Origin: Ceratothoa steindachneri
Lineage: Eukaryota; Arthropoda; Malacostraca; Isopoda; Cymothoidae
Assembly: GCA_963969495.1 (NCBI GenBank)
Contig: OZ018321.1
Location: 120,927,129-120,991,128 of the forward strand
Length of the DNA: 64,000 nucleotides
Direction: 5' to 3'
Position 1 is the first letter of the stretch; every line of letters begins with the position of its first letter. Positions 22,516 to 34,764 of this stretch are shown here, in pieces. A model generated the notes under the pieces. That model worked only from the letters and a program-made list of their open reading frames with translations. It did no database searches and was not told the origin of the DNA. The position numbers and the translations under genes were made by a program.

Positions 22516-23808
22516 TATGAGTGAGTTCTCTTCCATGCATCTAATCCAGCAGTGAAGAGTAGAAAGTCCATACTGAATTGATGTTTCATTAATTGGAAGA
22601 GAATAAACAGAATCCAAATTATTCATGTGTTTTGGTGAAGACCCACAAATTATGCAACCTTACCATCAATCATTGTTAATTTTAATTCATGGGTCACATT
22701 AATTGTTACATTTTCCTCAATAGATTCTTTTGTGGGAACGAGGACATTATGTTGACTATTGAGTTCATAATATAAGGCCTTTGTTGTGCCTTAAGTTTCT
22801 TTTAAAAAAAATCTTAATGGGACGAAAAAATAATGTTGAGTTTGGATTTGGATTTGACCAGATTAATTTGCCTTTTTCATCACAGAGCTTCAGAGGAACT
22901 AGGCTAGAAATGAAAATGGTACTATCATCACAGTTACCTGGTGATGTAAAAGACTGTTTGTAAAGAGCTTGTCCTGATGTCCCATCAAATCCGTAGGTTA
23001 AAATTAATGTGAGAGGTTTTTCAATTAGTTGAATCGAATCTTTCATGACGTATTCGAAAATAATTTTTGCTGTATGGTCAAGCACTGACTGAAGAGGAAT
23101 TTCTGCTTCTCTATCTGTTACATTTATCACATTTGGATTGCATTTTTCTTTTTCTTCCCTTACTTCATTATAAGGAGGATAAAGGTCGTGGTTACTCTTT
23201 ATGGCTCCTGATTTACACTCTTGATAAGCAGCTTTAGTCATGTTTGTTCTAATAAGAAAGGCCAAAGCTTCCTATCATAAATAGGGACGGGGTACATTTT
23301 CCTTTAATTTAAGTATGCTTTGGAATTGCTTAGCCTCTTGTGGGTGGCCTTCTTTTCTCATTTTCATTTGGGCTGCATAAGCAAGCTCTTTAGAGGTTGA
23401 GCTAGACTGCATTAAATTGTGAACCCTATGTCTACGGGATGGTGAACATAAAGAGTTAAATGGAAGTGATGGTCTACCTACATGCCTACTTCTTTCTTCA
23501 ATTGCATCGTCAACCTCCATTTCGTTATCTAGCAAACTATCAAGGACATTTAAAATACTGTCAAGCCATACCTTATACTTTTCTCCCATCTTCTTATATC
23601 TTTTCACACCTGGATTAAACCATTTACTCTTGGATATTTTATGTACTGACTCTACAAATTTATGAATTTCTTGATCTTTTTATTCTTTAATTTTCCAACT
23701 TTCTTTTAAAAAAGAAACTCCAGCTAATATAGAATTTGAATTCGAAGATATGCCAGCATTAATAATTACTTCAAAAAGTCGTCTGTTTGTTAATAAATTT
23801 CCACCTGA
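22516..23808 (-). pseudogene. Exon of a RAG1/Transib-like repetitive gene family
   Basis: Preceded on the minus strand by an acceptor (TTTTCTTTTTTAG, ending at 23809). The exon reads GGNLLTNRRLFEVIINAGIS, KWFNPGVKRYKKMGEKYKVW, then GRPSLPFNSLCSPSRRHRV and SKELAYAAQMKMRK. Two adjacent stops (TGA TAG, about 23270-23275) come before EALAFLIRTNMTKAAYQECK and LYPPYNEVREEKEKCNP. LTYGFDGTSGQALYKQSF, VPLKLCDEKGKLIWSNPNPN, TMIDGKV, a frameshift, IICGSSPKHMNNLD and YGLSTLHCWIRCMEEN follow. The order (an Asp-Gly motif, a KPNS/NPxPNST-like strand, MIDGKV, a CxxC-type finger) recalls the RNase H core of RAG1/Transib transposases, known to me also from uncharacterised arthropod and cnidarian proteins. This is family-level inference. 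The rest of the gene is not found in the window. Confidence 0.55.
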
Positions 23809-24320
23809 CTAAAAAAGAAAATAATGGGTCAAAATGACTTTAAGTGGTAAATGGTAGCAAACAAATTTATATTAAATTTGAAATGTACACATTGAACTTT
23901 GTTTGGAGAATGATCTAAGGACAAGGAAATGTAAGCGAAAGAGTCAGTGAACCAAAATTCATTTTTATTTATTAAATTTAATCAAATTTTGAACCTATAT
24001 TGCTTCAAACCCAAGTAAATTATTAAAACCTTTTTTATAACTTACCAAAATTATCACGGAGCATGCCTGAAGCTTCAGCCATGCTCCGTGATATTTGTTA
24101 AAAACTTGAAATTGATGTATGTAATAAATTATAATTAATTTTATTGTAATTTTATTAAAACAAATGAACAAGTCTTATAAGTCTAAAATAAAAGAAAATA
24201 GATTATTAAAAAATACACAGCTTTGAGTTTAAATTTGACAAAAACTATCATTAAATTATTCCTTCCTGGCCCAGTTTGCAGTGGCCAATGCCAAATAGAG
24301 ATTACACCTAATCTATCTAT

Positions 24321-24325
<5 letters not shown>
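23809..24325. other. Probable intron and non-coding DNA
   Basis: AT-rich sequence upstream (minus strand) of the splice acceptor at 23809-23810. It contains the palindrome at 24052-24093. No coding sequence is recognised. Confidence 0.45.
24052..24093. repeat. 42-bp palindrome
   Basis: TATCACGGAGCATG (24052-24065) pairs perfectly with CATGCTCCGTGATA (24080-24093). Inside, CTGAAG/CTTCAG also pairs, so only one position of 21 fails to pair. It is GC-richer than its surroundings. Confidence 0.9.

Positions 24326-24352
<27 letters not shown>
24326..24352. repeat. (TA)n microsatellite
   Basis: Short TA run next to the first SINE copy. Confidence 0.9.
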
Positions 24353-24354
<2 letters not shown>

Positions 24355-24560
24355 TTCATGAACGCGAAAAAATTATGAAATGAATCTAGGAAACAGCAAG
24401 AAACAGAAAAACAGGATCATATTTCTTTGGAAGTGTTATTTCCTAATTCGCAAAGATTCCGTAGAGGGATGGGATTCTAACCGTGCACGCTGAGGCAGCG
24501 AGCAACTGCTTTGACTTCAATTAAACCGTCTTCTAGACCACTCGGCTACGCGGAAGACAA
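24353..24560 (-). mobile_element. tRNA-headed SINE, copy A
   Basis: On the minus strand it begins with a Pol III A box, GTAGCCGAGTGGTCTAGAAG. A long variable-arm-like stretch follows (GCAGTTGCTCGCTGCCTCAGC) and a decayed B box, then a body ending CTGTTTTTCTGTTTCTTGC. The head resembles class II tRNAs (Ser/Leu). The same unit recurs at 24836-25004 in plus orientation. Confidence 0.65.
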
Positions 24561-24694
24561 AATATCTTCCGAATAAACAAGCTTTTAAGGTACGCTTCGC
24601 AAGCTCGATCGGGACTATAAAGAGAGAGAAATTAATAGGGAATTTAAAGGACAAAGGAGAGTTGAGGTAACCACGAGGCGAATATACAATGTAT

Positions 24695-24808
24695 AAATCT
24701 TTCATGAACACGAAAGAATGATAAAATGAATCCAGCAAACTGCAGGAAACAGAAAAACAGGATAATTTTTCTTAGGAAATGTTATTCCTTAATTTAGAAA
24801 AATTCCGC
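24695..24808 (-). mobile_element. tRNA-headed SINE, headless copy B
   Basis: Direct repeat of 24353-24466 (TCTTTCATGAACRCGAAA..., GGAAACAGAAAAACAGGAT) without the tRNA-like head. Confidence 0.7.
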
Positions 24809-24835
24809 TTTTTTATACAGAAGATTTTTTTTATC

Positions 24836-26094
<1,259 letters not shown>

Positions 26095-26433
26095 AACAGA
26101 ACTGCCCAAACGATATACATAAAAGTCAACACGATGCACATAATTGCCAAAACGATGCATATAATGCAAACGATAAGCATCAATATCTAAACGATACACA
26201 TAAGATACAAATGTAATGATAGACGAAATGTCAAAATAATATACATAACTTCAATACTGATACATATAAATGTCAAAACAATAAAAAATAAATGTTCAAA
26301 CTATAAATATAAATTTCAAAACGTTGCAAATTAATGTCAAAAAGATAAAAATAAATGTTCAAACGACAAATATAAATTTCAAAACGAAGCAAATTATTGT
26401 CAAAACGGTACACCTAATGTCAAAACGATAAGC
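26095..26433. repeat. Degenerate ~21-bp minisatellite
   Basis: About fourteen imperfect units of the type TCAAAACGATAnAnATAAATG. Part of the array has a higher-order period of about 63 bp (three units): AAATGTTCAAAC..AAATATAAATTTCAAAACG..GCAAATTA occurs twice, at about 26290-26350 and 26353-26415. Confidence 0.8.
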
Positions 26434-27049
26434 TTTTCAGGACTTTGATGTGAAAATAAAAGTGAATAAGAATAAATGTAATATATTCAACTCACCTACG
26501 TAGCATAATTAGCTCTCAATCCCGACTAATTATAATTAATGGTAACAGAATTCTCACAATTCCTTCCTTCTGTTGGTCTGAAAGTCAAACTTTGAAAAAC
26601 AAAGATTATGATCGATTGAGTGGCTGATGATAAAGTAATTAGGATTGAGGATAAAATTTGGGACCGGGTACAAGAATTCGTATCTTTAGGACATGTTGAA
26701 ACTCCTAATGTGAGTATGGAAAGACATAAGAGAGAGAAGCAATCAGCCAATGCAGATGAAATGCGACAATTTATTTGAATGTTGGGAAGAAATCCCTTAT
26801 GAATATTTGGAGGGTTTTTTTCGGTGAATAGGCTATATTTTAATAGAAATTAATTCGATAAGTTTTGAGCTGTTTATTGATCCCCTCAATTTCACAAGAC
26901 CTAGCGACCAGTGATTGCTTTCGTCATGAACATTGATATTAAGAAATTATTTGTTTTGAAGTGATGTATATTTGTCTAAACTTAAAGAATATATCGCTCC
27001 TATTTTGAGTTGATGCGTGAAATAAAAATACAAATCACGTTTCTTTTCA
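26434..27049. other. Mostly unassigned; possible RT-like scrap at 26590-26770 (+)
   Basis: The plus strand near 26620-26700 reads KVIRIEDKIWDRVQEFVSLGH, which recalls the I.I.....V..F.YLG strand after the palm in RTE/Jockey-type RTs. Nothing else around it confirms this. Confidence 0.3.
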
Positions 27050-27412
27050 GCAGCGTAGCTGAGCACCCTATTTCTAACACAAGAGACATTGGTAAGAGGA
27101 GATTTCCTATACCTAAAGTTTTCGAAACTCGCCTGAATAAAAACACTATTTGCAATTGTGTTAAAGCTAATGTCACCTTGACTAGCTAACTTCGCAACAT
27201 CTTCTTCAATTCTTCTTTTGATAGTTTTCTTGTTTCCTCATGCATCTTGGTAACTATTTTACTATGAACAGTTCTCAAATGATATACGAGATATGACGTG
27301 GAACCGCCAGGACATTTCAAAACTTTTGACAATATTGTACATTTCGCTTCATCTTTCTCTTGTTTATCAAAACTACGCTAAACATCTGACTTTTTTCTCT
27401 TCGGCATAATTT
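27050..27412 (-). pseudogene. hAT transposase N-terminus (BED finger)
   Basis: Read from 27412 down: MPKRKKSDV, then a BED-type finger KVLKCPGGSTSYLVYHLRTV followed by H, in which the His pair is kept but the second Cys of the first pair is Leu (CTIL). VTKMHEETRKLSKEELKKML follows and, after a frameshift, DISFNTIANSVFIQASFENF, the hAT segment in which relatives have FxxIxNSxFIRxxF. Only the first ~120 codons remain. The upstream flank holds a cluster of TTAACCG motifs. Confidence 0.7.
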
Positions 27413-28445
27413 GGAAAGGGTATCACCGCTTAAACAAAGAAATAATGTACGTAATTAATAGTTACTAACGTTTACCTCCCAGGTAAACTAAACACGGATT
27501 CTCGTACATCTGGTTTACATAGATTCACTTAGTTAGTTGGTTAATACCCTGTTCGTGGTTAACAATAGAATTGCAAATAAATAAGATTTAAATAACTGAA
27601 TAAATTTATTGTTTCATTAAATCATTTATAGGTTAAATATAATCTATCCTCATTCAGTTTAAACTAACAATAATCTGCTTTTATCAGCTAATAATAATAA
27701 GCTTTCATACAAGACATTACTTGATGCACAATATTCGGTTAATCAACAGTTAACCGTTTATTAACCGACTTTTGTTTACCGGTTTTAATCGATTATTAAC
27801 AGAATAAATTTAACCGGTTACAAACTTTAATTTAAAACCTCCAAGGTTATGAGTTTTTGAAAGAAAGGCTGATGAGTTTGTTCGATACGCATCAATGCTA
27901 CATTTCCTAGACTAACACGTAGAACACTAGACTTCAGATGGGATTCTTGAAACCAAAATATATACGAGTATGTATGTATGTAACCATAAAAGTTTATATA
28001 GCAATATCTGCACCACTATCCGAGCTCATTATCACATGAACAGGCGAAATTACAAGGGGATGCATGAGGTTATCTCCAATGAGAAAAGACCTAAACTGAT
28101 ATGGTAACTCAAATTTGAATCGAAGGATCCATTTATAGAAACCTGTCCTGGACTGAGTTTAAATGAGCATTCTAATCCTTTGCATAATAGAATGAAAACA
28201 CGGACCCTCAATTATAATATGATCTTGCCCCATTAAATTACTTCTATTAACCTTCTCAAGTTCTAAAAAAAGTATAGGCTACATTTAAGATCACCGCGGA
28301 TCAAATAGCAACGTCATGTTAAGCGAGATATCACTGTTTTGTATCTGTCCGACCTATTATTTTTCTATTTTTTAGCAAAGAACTTGGGATTCTTATTACT
28401 TACACAGAACATCCAATCTTCACACGCAAATAGGATGGTTTTATC

Positions 28446-28447
<2 letters not shown>
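27413..28447. other. hAT 5' flank with TTAACCG motifs, then unassigned DNA
   Basis: Between about 27736 and 27826 the motifs GGTTAA, TTAACCG and AACCGGTTA occur repeatedly in both orientations, a layout like hAT subterminal transposase-binding repeats. The rest has no recognisable content. Confidence 0.4.
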
Positions 28448-28477
<30 letters not shown>

Positions 28478-28479
28478 AA
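28448..28479. repeat. (TC)n microsatellite
   Basis: Run of TC with a single interruption. Confidence 0.9.
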
Positions 28480-29559
28480 CATGTGCGTCGGATCATCTTG
28501 CACTCTCCATCTTTGGGCATTTTTTTGTTTGAACCACCTGGCAGACGGAAATACCTCTGAGGGACACCGATTTGACCTTTCGAGGCTATAAAGCAACTCA
28601 TAAATATCACATTTCTTAATGTTCAACGAAAAAGTTGCTGTTTATTTCGTAATCTTTTCAACGAACTACATACAGCCAGGTGTGTGTAGTCATTTAGAAA
28701 GTTTAGGATGTGTTAGAATGCCTCGCATTTGAGAGATGTTCTTGTCATTAGCATCTCTTTGTATTAAGAAGGGGGTGTTACGAAGCGCCTGATAGCAGTC
28801 AAATTATAACTTTTCTCATTTATATGCATATATAGTGTATTAAACCTTTCATTAATTTAATAATATTTCAGTTTCTTTTCGCGTTAAAAATACATAATTT
28901 ACACTAATACAAATTACTTTATGGCTGTGTTTTTACGGTAAATGATGAAGACTTCAACCTTCTTTAGTATCAGTTGCATGTTGCCCCCTCATAAATGAAT
29001 TTCGACCAAAGTGAGGCTTATGGATACACATATATTACACACGCTTGGATATACGCACATGTAATACTACAGACGAAACGAAAATATAGTACTGTATCAT
29101 TTATGAATATAATACATCTTTTAGTTCAGAGCTTCTCAAACTAGTGGACGTGACCCTCCGTATGGTTGCATATATATTATGCAGTGTTGGCCGTGGAAGC
29201 ATTTTAAAATATTATTATTTTAAAAATATTTGTTTAATGACTTTTTAGCTCCGTACAAAAAAACAACAAATTATGGTGCCTAGATATCGCAAACTTACTG
29301 TAATTTTAGCATAGGATTCCCTAAATTTTATCAATTAATTTAGCTCTTTTTTTGTTATTCATCTAACTGTTTCGTAATAATCACCAAACTTACTATGGTT
29401 TAGAAATTTGGTCTTCATCTAAAAACGCTTTTCTTAACTCGCCCTAAAGCCACAGAGAAAGAAAAGCATAAGTTAAAGTTGCCAAAGAGCCGAAACTTAT
29501 AGGCTGAAAAGAAACCATAGGTACTCCTGCACCATCGATATATTCCCCTTTAAGTTATA
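28480..29559. other. Non-coding; hAT-like end at ~29131
   Basis: CAGAGCTTCTCAAACTAGTGG at about 29137-29157 resembles hAT termini (CAGnGnTTCTCAAACTnTGG). No transposase follows, so this may be a non-autonomous hAT. No other feature seen. Confidence 0.35.
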
Positions 29560-29927
29560 AGGTAAGGCCTTATATGATAAAAGCATCCTCGTCAGCAGAG
29601 CTTCATAAAATAATTCTATGGGGGTATTTATAGCCCATAAAAGTATTATATTTTTATACATTTGTGTTATTCATTAGGGTGGTTTTTATTTGTATGGTAA
29701 TTTATTTTAAGGAAATATCACCCTCTCACACTCTCATGTATTTCTTTATTGTAGTAATTAACATAGGAAAAATATAAGCCACTATTCGATTACTCTTTAT
29801 TTTGTCTCGATTGTTGTTTCTCCCGTTATTGTATCGCTTAAGCCACTCTACTCATATAGTTAATTTGCTTTTCTACTATTATTGTGTCGCTTAGCCACTC
29901 TACTTATATAGTTAACTAATTTGGGTT

Positions 29928-30800
29928 ATGATTGCCCTCAATGGAACTGGTACCAGTGTTTCTCAAAACACCCTTACTCACATTAATGAATTGGGAATTT
30001 CTCTTTCCCGCCGCCAGTCTAAACGTGGTTTCCGTTTAGCTCCTGCTCTTAGAAAACCTTTTTACTTGAATCAAGCCTCCCCGCTTAACCCTGATTCTTC
30101 TTCACCTACCCCTTCCCCCGTTCTCTCAGCGTCTCTCCTCAATGTCAGTCCCCTCTCGAAGAAGGCTGACTACATTCAAGACCTACAAGTTAACACTCGA
30201 GTCACTCTCCTTGGACTCACGGAAACTTGGCTTGCCCCTTCTGCTTGCTGTTTAAATCTCGCTACCCCTGATGGTTACGTCCACTCCCATACCTCCCGTA
30301 ACTCTCACAGGGGTGGAGTTGCTCTCATTCACAGTGCCTCCTTCTCTCTGAATAATCTGCCCTCTCCCCCTCTTCGTTCTTTTGAGGCACTCATCAATGT
30401 CTCTGATTCCACCCCCTCACTAACTATCTTAGTCCTCTGCCGCTCCCACAGCTCCTCCCTTGAGCTTTCACTTGATGAATTTAGTAACCTCCTCGCTGGC
30501 CTCTCCCCCACTGGTTTTCTGCTAATCCTCGGTGATTTCAACCTTCCTGGCCAAAATCCTAATTTCAAAGCCATTTCTGAAATCCTTGATCTCTTCTCCC
30601 TCACCCAACACGTTTCTTTCCCTACCCACTCTTACGGTAACATTTTAGACCTTGTAATCTCTGACTGTCTTATTTCCAACCTGACGACTACAAATTTGTC
30701 CAATGCTATATCTGATCACTTCCTTATCAACTTCAACTTCTCTATCCCATTCCATATACCTCCCCAGCTGTCTCATAGTCCTAAGCCTTCCGTCGACTAG
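29928..30800 (+). pseudogene. L2-like LINE endonuclease domain
   Basis: Endonuclease that would nick target DNA for reverse transcription. Visible APE-type motifs in order: VTLLGLTETWL (the catalytic Glu strand, residues about 91-101), RGGVALIHSASF, LILGDFNLPG (residues about 198-207), ILDLVISDCL and ISDHFLINF (terminal His, near residue 262). The first ~70 residues are Pro/Ser-rich and not conserved. The frame ends at 30800 because of a frameshift; the LINE continues in the next frame. The active-site residues look intact. Confidence 0.85.
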
Positions 30801-31545
30801 CCTCCATTGATATTCCCTCCCTTTCTAATGATGTGGCCTCCAAACTTCCTCCCATTGATGCTTCTGCCTCTCCTGACCAGATTGTCTCTTCTTTGGAGCA
30901 ACCCCTTCTCACTTGTCCTGATGCCCACTCTCCCCTTGTCACCCCTTCAAACTCCCGTTGTCACCGTGCCCATATTGGACTTCTCCGTGCTAGGCAGTCC
31001 ATGCGTGCCCATGAAAGAGTCCTTAGAAAGGCTCGCACCCGTGGGCAAGACACGACCCCTCTCTTGCTGGCGTTCCGACTTGCTACAGCTTCTTACGTGG
31101 CAAAATTAAAATCTGCTCGTGAACCCTACTTACGTAATCTGCTTACTGATAATAGGAATGATCCCCGTACCGTCTTTTGCCTGCTCTCCCGTCTTACTTC
31201 CCCAGCCCAGGTCTCCCCACCCATTAGCCCTGCTACTCTCTCGAATTTCTTCGCAGATAAGGTCACTAACCTCTGTGCCTCCCTCCTCCAGCCTTCTGTC
31301 CAAGCTCCTGCCATTCTCCCTGACTTCCCGCCTCAGCCGCTTATCGTTTTCCCCGCTGTGACCGCGTTGGAGCTTACAGCCCTGCTTTCGCGTTCTAAGA
31401 AATCGGGCTTCCCAAAGGACATTTTTCCGCCTAAACTGTTTGTTAAAATTCTGCCTGTAATCCTCTTAACGTTTCTTTACCTGTTCAACACTCCACTTGC
31501 AACTGGTCTTGTTCCCTATTCCTTCAAACGTGTCCACATCCGTCC
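30801..31545 (+). pseudogene. L2-like LINE, EN-RT linker and RT fingers
   Basis: In the +2 frame relative to the endonuclease: RARQSMRAHERVLRKAR, YVAKLKSAREPYLRNLLTD, then TLSNFFADKVTNL, characteristic of the region just before the RT in L2/CR1 LINEs, and SGFPKDIFPPKLF. It breaks off after FKRVHIRPI. About 40 codons that normally hold the LSNYRPVSNLP-type motif are missing, so the frame joins the RT with a deletion. Confidence 0.8.
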
Positions 31546-32766
31546 AATCTGGTTTCAAGTCAGGTTACTCCACAGAAACCACCCTTCTCAATGTGTCTGA
31601 TTGCTTACAAAGAGCCGCGGATAGGGGTTGTGCATCCAACCTCGTTCTACTCGACCTCTCCTCTGCCTTCGATACTATTGACCATACCGTCCTACTTGAT
31701 CGTCTCCACTCTTTCCTCGGCATATCAGGCACCGTGCTTGACTGGTTTCGCTCTTACCTCTCGTCTCGTACCCAATCCGTTGTGATTGACGACGTTTCAT
31801 CCGACTCTACCCCCATTCGCTTTGGAGTGCCACAAGGCTCTGTCTTTGGTCCTCTACTATTTTGTATCTACCTTCTTACTCTTAGTTCCCTTCTCCGTAA
31901 TCTCGGTCTATCCTTCCACCTCTATGCTGATGACACTCAAATTTTCGTTTCCTCATTCCCCACGTCTTTTGCTTACTCTATCACTGACCTCCTGGCTGCT
32001 TACTGCTCCATTTCTGACTGGCTCTCTACCAACTTCCTCAGGCTTAATCACTTCAAAACTGAGGTCCTCCTCGTCAGCACCCCTGCTCTTGTCAAAAAAT
32101 CTAAATCTCTTTTTCCCTCGCTTACTCTGGGTGGTAAAACTATCATTTTCTCTGACTGCGTTAGGAATCTGAGTGTTGTTTTTGATGAGCATCTCTCCTT
32201 TAAGCCTCATATCCGCAATGTTAGCAAATCCTCTCTATGTTTCCTTCGTAACTTGTCTCGCATTCACTCTCACTTTGATCACCAAAGTCTTGAGACTGCT
32301 GTTCATGCTTTCATTCCCTCACACCTTGACTACTGTAACTCTCTGCTTGTGAATCTGCCATCCTCCTCTCTCCGTCCCCTTCAACTTGTACAGAACTATG
32401 CCGCCCGGCTTCTCCTCCGTCGCCCCCGCTTTTCTTCCTTGAAACCCTTGCTGCATGAACTGCACTGGCTTCCTTTCAGATCCCGTACTCACTTCAAAAT
32501 ACTTCTCTTCACATTTAAGGCCCCGTCTTACCTCTCTTCTGCCCTCTCGCCACGCCATGTCTCTTAGGCCCTTGGGTCATCACATGCACCTCTATTGAAT
32601 ATTCCTCGTTCATTCCTCTGCTTATTGGGGGACTGCTCCTTCTCAATCTGCGCATCTAAGTTGTGGAATGCTCTTCCTGCTGAAATCAGGTCTTCTCCCT
32701 CTCTTACCACATTTAAGCGTCTCCTGAAAACGCATCTTTTCAGAATTACCTTCTCCCCCTCTTGAA
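31497..32766 (+). pseudogene. L2-like LINE reverse transcriptase
   Basis: Open for 356 codons (31497-32567). It has QSGFKSGYSTETTLLNV (residues 17-33), motif A LLDLSSAFDTIDH with D53, motif B GVPQGSVFGPLL (110-121) and the catalytic YADD at 143-146. The thumb ends with LVQNYAARLLLRR and LLHELHWLPF. After the TAG at 32565 the usual LINE C-terminus continues in another frame (KLWNALPAEIRSS, FKRLLKTHLF) to about 32766. The SGFxxGxSTET and LHWLP motifs are typical of the L2 clade. The palm is intact, but the upstream deletion and frameshifts make the copy defective. Confidence 0.85.
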
Positions 32767-32803
32767 TTTCCATTGAATTTCCATTCTCATCTCAGCATAA
32801 CGT

Positions 32804-32837
32804 GCGCTCTGGGAAGGCCTCAGGCCTTGAAGAGCGC
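32804..32837 (+). other. 3'-UTR stem-loop of the L2-like LINE
   Basis: GCGCTC pairs with GAGCGC, and AAGGCC with GGCCTT, around a 3-nt loop, about 15-40 nt before the short tandem tail. In the L2-clade eel element UnaL2 a 3' stem-loop is the RT recognition signal; this hairpin is well placed for the same role (inference). Confidence 0.7.
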
Positions 32838-32876
32838 ATTACCAAAGACTTATCATTATTTTTATTATTAATGCAG

Positions 32877-33659
32877 AAATGTTTTATATGCCTTGCCGCG
32901 GGTGAAAAAAAGGTGTCCGCGGGTTTTAGCAATGCTGTTTTCTGTCTAAAATAGGCTATATTTGGTTTATTTTTTGATAAAATCAAAGCTGCTTTTTCAG
33001 TAAGAGGAAGAAAGGGGCGTCCCTCATCATCAGAGGAGCACAGCTGCTCTTAAATGCATTCAAAATTTCAGCCGTGCCGTTTGCCCGTGGGTTTTGGCAA
33101 GTTTTTCAAATATTTGGTAACCCTGAGCTTCAGAGGTGCAATTTGAAAGTTATAAGGTAAAGCTTTTGCACACTTTTACACAGTATACTACTCATATAGT
33201 TTTAAAAAGATATATTATTTATGACATTACTACAGATAGCCTTTTTTATAGCACTTAGACATGATAAAAAATGCACTAATCCAACATGCTTCAACGGAGA
33301 GCTTTAATACTTACACACATTTAGTTAGCCCGTTGACATTTACTGTAGTGGATGGGAGGTCTCTGCTGTGAAGTATGTATATCTTCAGGAGGATTATGTT
33401 TATTTAGCTCTAACTTTTAAGGAAAAAATGTAATACTTTTATAGATTTATGATATAGGAAACATTTAACATGGCTCACATTTGCTCACAATGTCCTCCTA
33501 GATATAACCATAAATCTTTTTAACTCTTTCGAAAGCTGTATCACACAAGCAATTTGGATAAAGTATGCTGTTTTAATAGACTTTTTAATTATGAGGGGTT
33601 AAAAGTCAAATTTGGCCAGGCGAGAGTGGAAAAAAATAGGTGGTCCCTATCAGATTAAA
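32877..33659. other. Unassigned stretch before the next coding remnant
   Basis: Contains CCGCGGG-type motifs (32898, 32918) but no gene. A possible splice acceptor (TGTCTTTTTCAG) stands at about 33669-33681. Confidence 0.4.
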
Positions 33660-34662
33660 TAATAAACACTTGTCTTTTTCAGATATAAGATGACTACTTT
33701 GCGGAAACAGGACAGCGTTATTTGCTGGGAAACAAGAAGGAGTCGATGTCAAGCTGCAAGCTTCTATCCAGAGGCAATGGGCGAAATTGAATGGTGAAGC
33801 ATGAATCAGCAGTGAAAACTATGAAGGAGGTGGAAAGCTTTTGAGGAAAGGCAGCGTTCCCAAACGGCCTTTTCACTATGCTGTGAAAAAGCTTAAAGGC
33901 CTCCTGTCAGAATGGGAAGTTTTGAAGAAGAATAAGGGGCGAAGGAGTGAAACGCGGGAGAAGGACGAAGATAAAGTTTGCGACAACTTGGATGATCTTT
34001 TCGACATAGCCCACCAAGATGCACTGAAGATGATAAATATCACATAGGATAAAGCATTTCTGAAGGCACAGCAGGTGAAAGGGAGGCGAGGAAACATGGC
34101 AGGAGTTGGCATTAAGTTAGCAATGAAGAAAAAGGAGAAATCAAAACAAGGAGAGAGTAAACTACGAAGAATTGCAAAGCAGCAGGAAGACATTTGTCAG
34201 TATGAGAGAAGTGTCACCCTGGATGACTCGTCCAGTAGCTCCTCAACCGGAGAAAGAAGACAGAAGGAGCTACTGCAGAAGCAAGGCCAAGCACAGCGGG
34301 AAAGCGTAAAAGAGAAAAGAAAAGCATTCTGAGTCCAGAGGTCCTTTCAACCCTGGATCGAACCAAGACCAGTGATCGACACTCGGTGCACACTCTCTCT
34401 GATGTGCTCCACGCTTCTGTGTTTTTGGAGTAAAGCAGTATGTGAAGCATTGGTTCTGTTGCTGTTTCCCAACAGCTGTGCCAAAAAGCAATCTGAAACT
34501 ATTGAAGTCGTTGGCTGCTGCTGATGACAAAGCTGCATAAGGTGCCATCAAGAAGCTGTGCAACCCTTTCTGATACTTTGGTGAAGAGCTGGTGGTAATT
34601 GCCTTTTTCGATACAGCTGTCACTGTGACAGAAAAGAAGGCGATAGTCGCTGCCATGGACAA
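33660..34662 (+). pseudogene. Uncharacterised repetitive gene family, N- and C-terminal pieces
   Basis: After an acceptor-like TTTTTCAG, the plus strand reads GSVPKRPFHYAVKKLKGLLSEW, shortened here to its key part PFHYAVKKLKGLL, then CDNLDDLFDIAHQDALKMI, FLKAQQVKGRRGNMAGVGIK, a basic coiled-coil-like part, and in a shifted frame SILSPEVLSTLDRTKTSDRH. The text then jumps to KSNLKLLKSLAAADDKAA and FGEELVVIAFFDTAVT, which belong near the C-terminus. The (N)LDDLFDIAHxxAL and LSPExxxTLDRTKxSDR motifs are known to me from uncharacterised multi-copy arthropod proteins; the enzyme-like centre is missing. The function is unknown. The frame is cut by the CR1 LINE at 34663 and resumes at 37319. Confidence 0.6.
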
Positions 34663-34764
34663 CGGAGTAACAACAACAACAAGGAAAGAAGGTACCCTAG
34701 GAGACCTTACGGTCCATTTAAAAAGGGTACCTTTGGACTAGCAATCGAGCGGGCACAAGGCTGC

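Larger units (their letters stand above)
29560..32876 (+). mobile_element. L2-like non-LTR retrotransposon, nearly full length
   Basis: Contains, in order, an apurinic-type endonuclease (29928-30800), a linker (30801-31545) and an RT (31497-32766), then a 3' UTR with a hairpin (32804-32837) and a short (TTA)n tail at about 32853-32876. The 5' region has two tandem ~55-bp units (CGCTTAAGCCACTCTACTCA and CGCTTAGCCACTCTACTTA at about 29838 and 29890). Its pyrimidine-rich, GC-richer coding strand contrasts with the AT-rich surroundings. It is broken by at least two frameshifts and one deletion. Confidence 0.85.

Noticed and set aside
31953..32773. Minus-strand frames opposite the L2-like RT
   Set aside because: Shadows of the plus-strand coding sequence, which carries all RT motifs.
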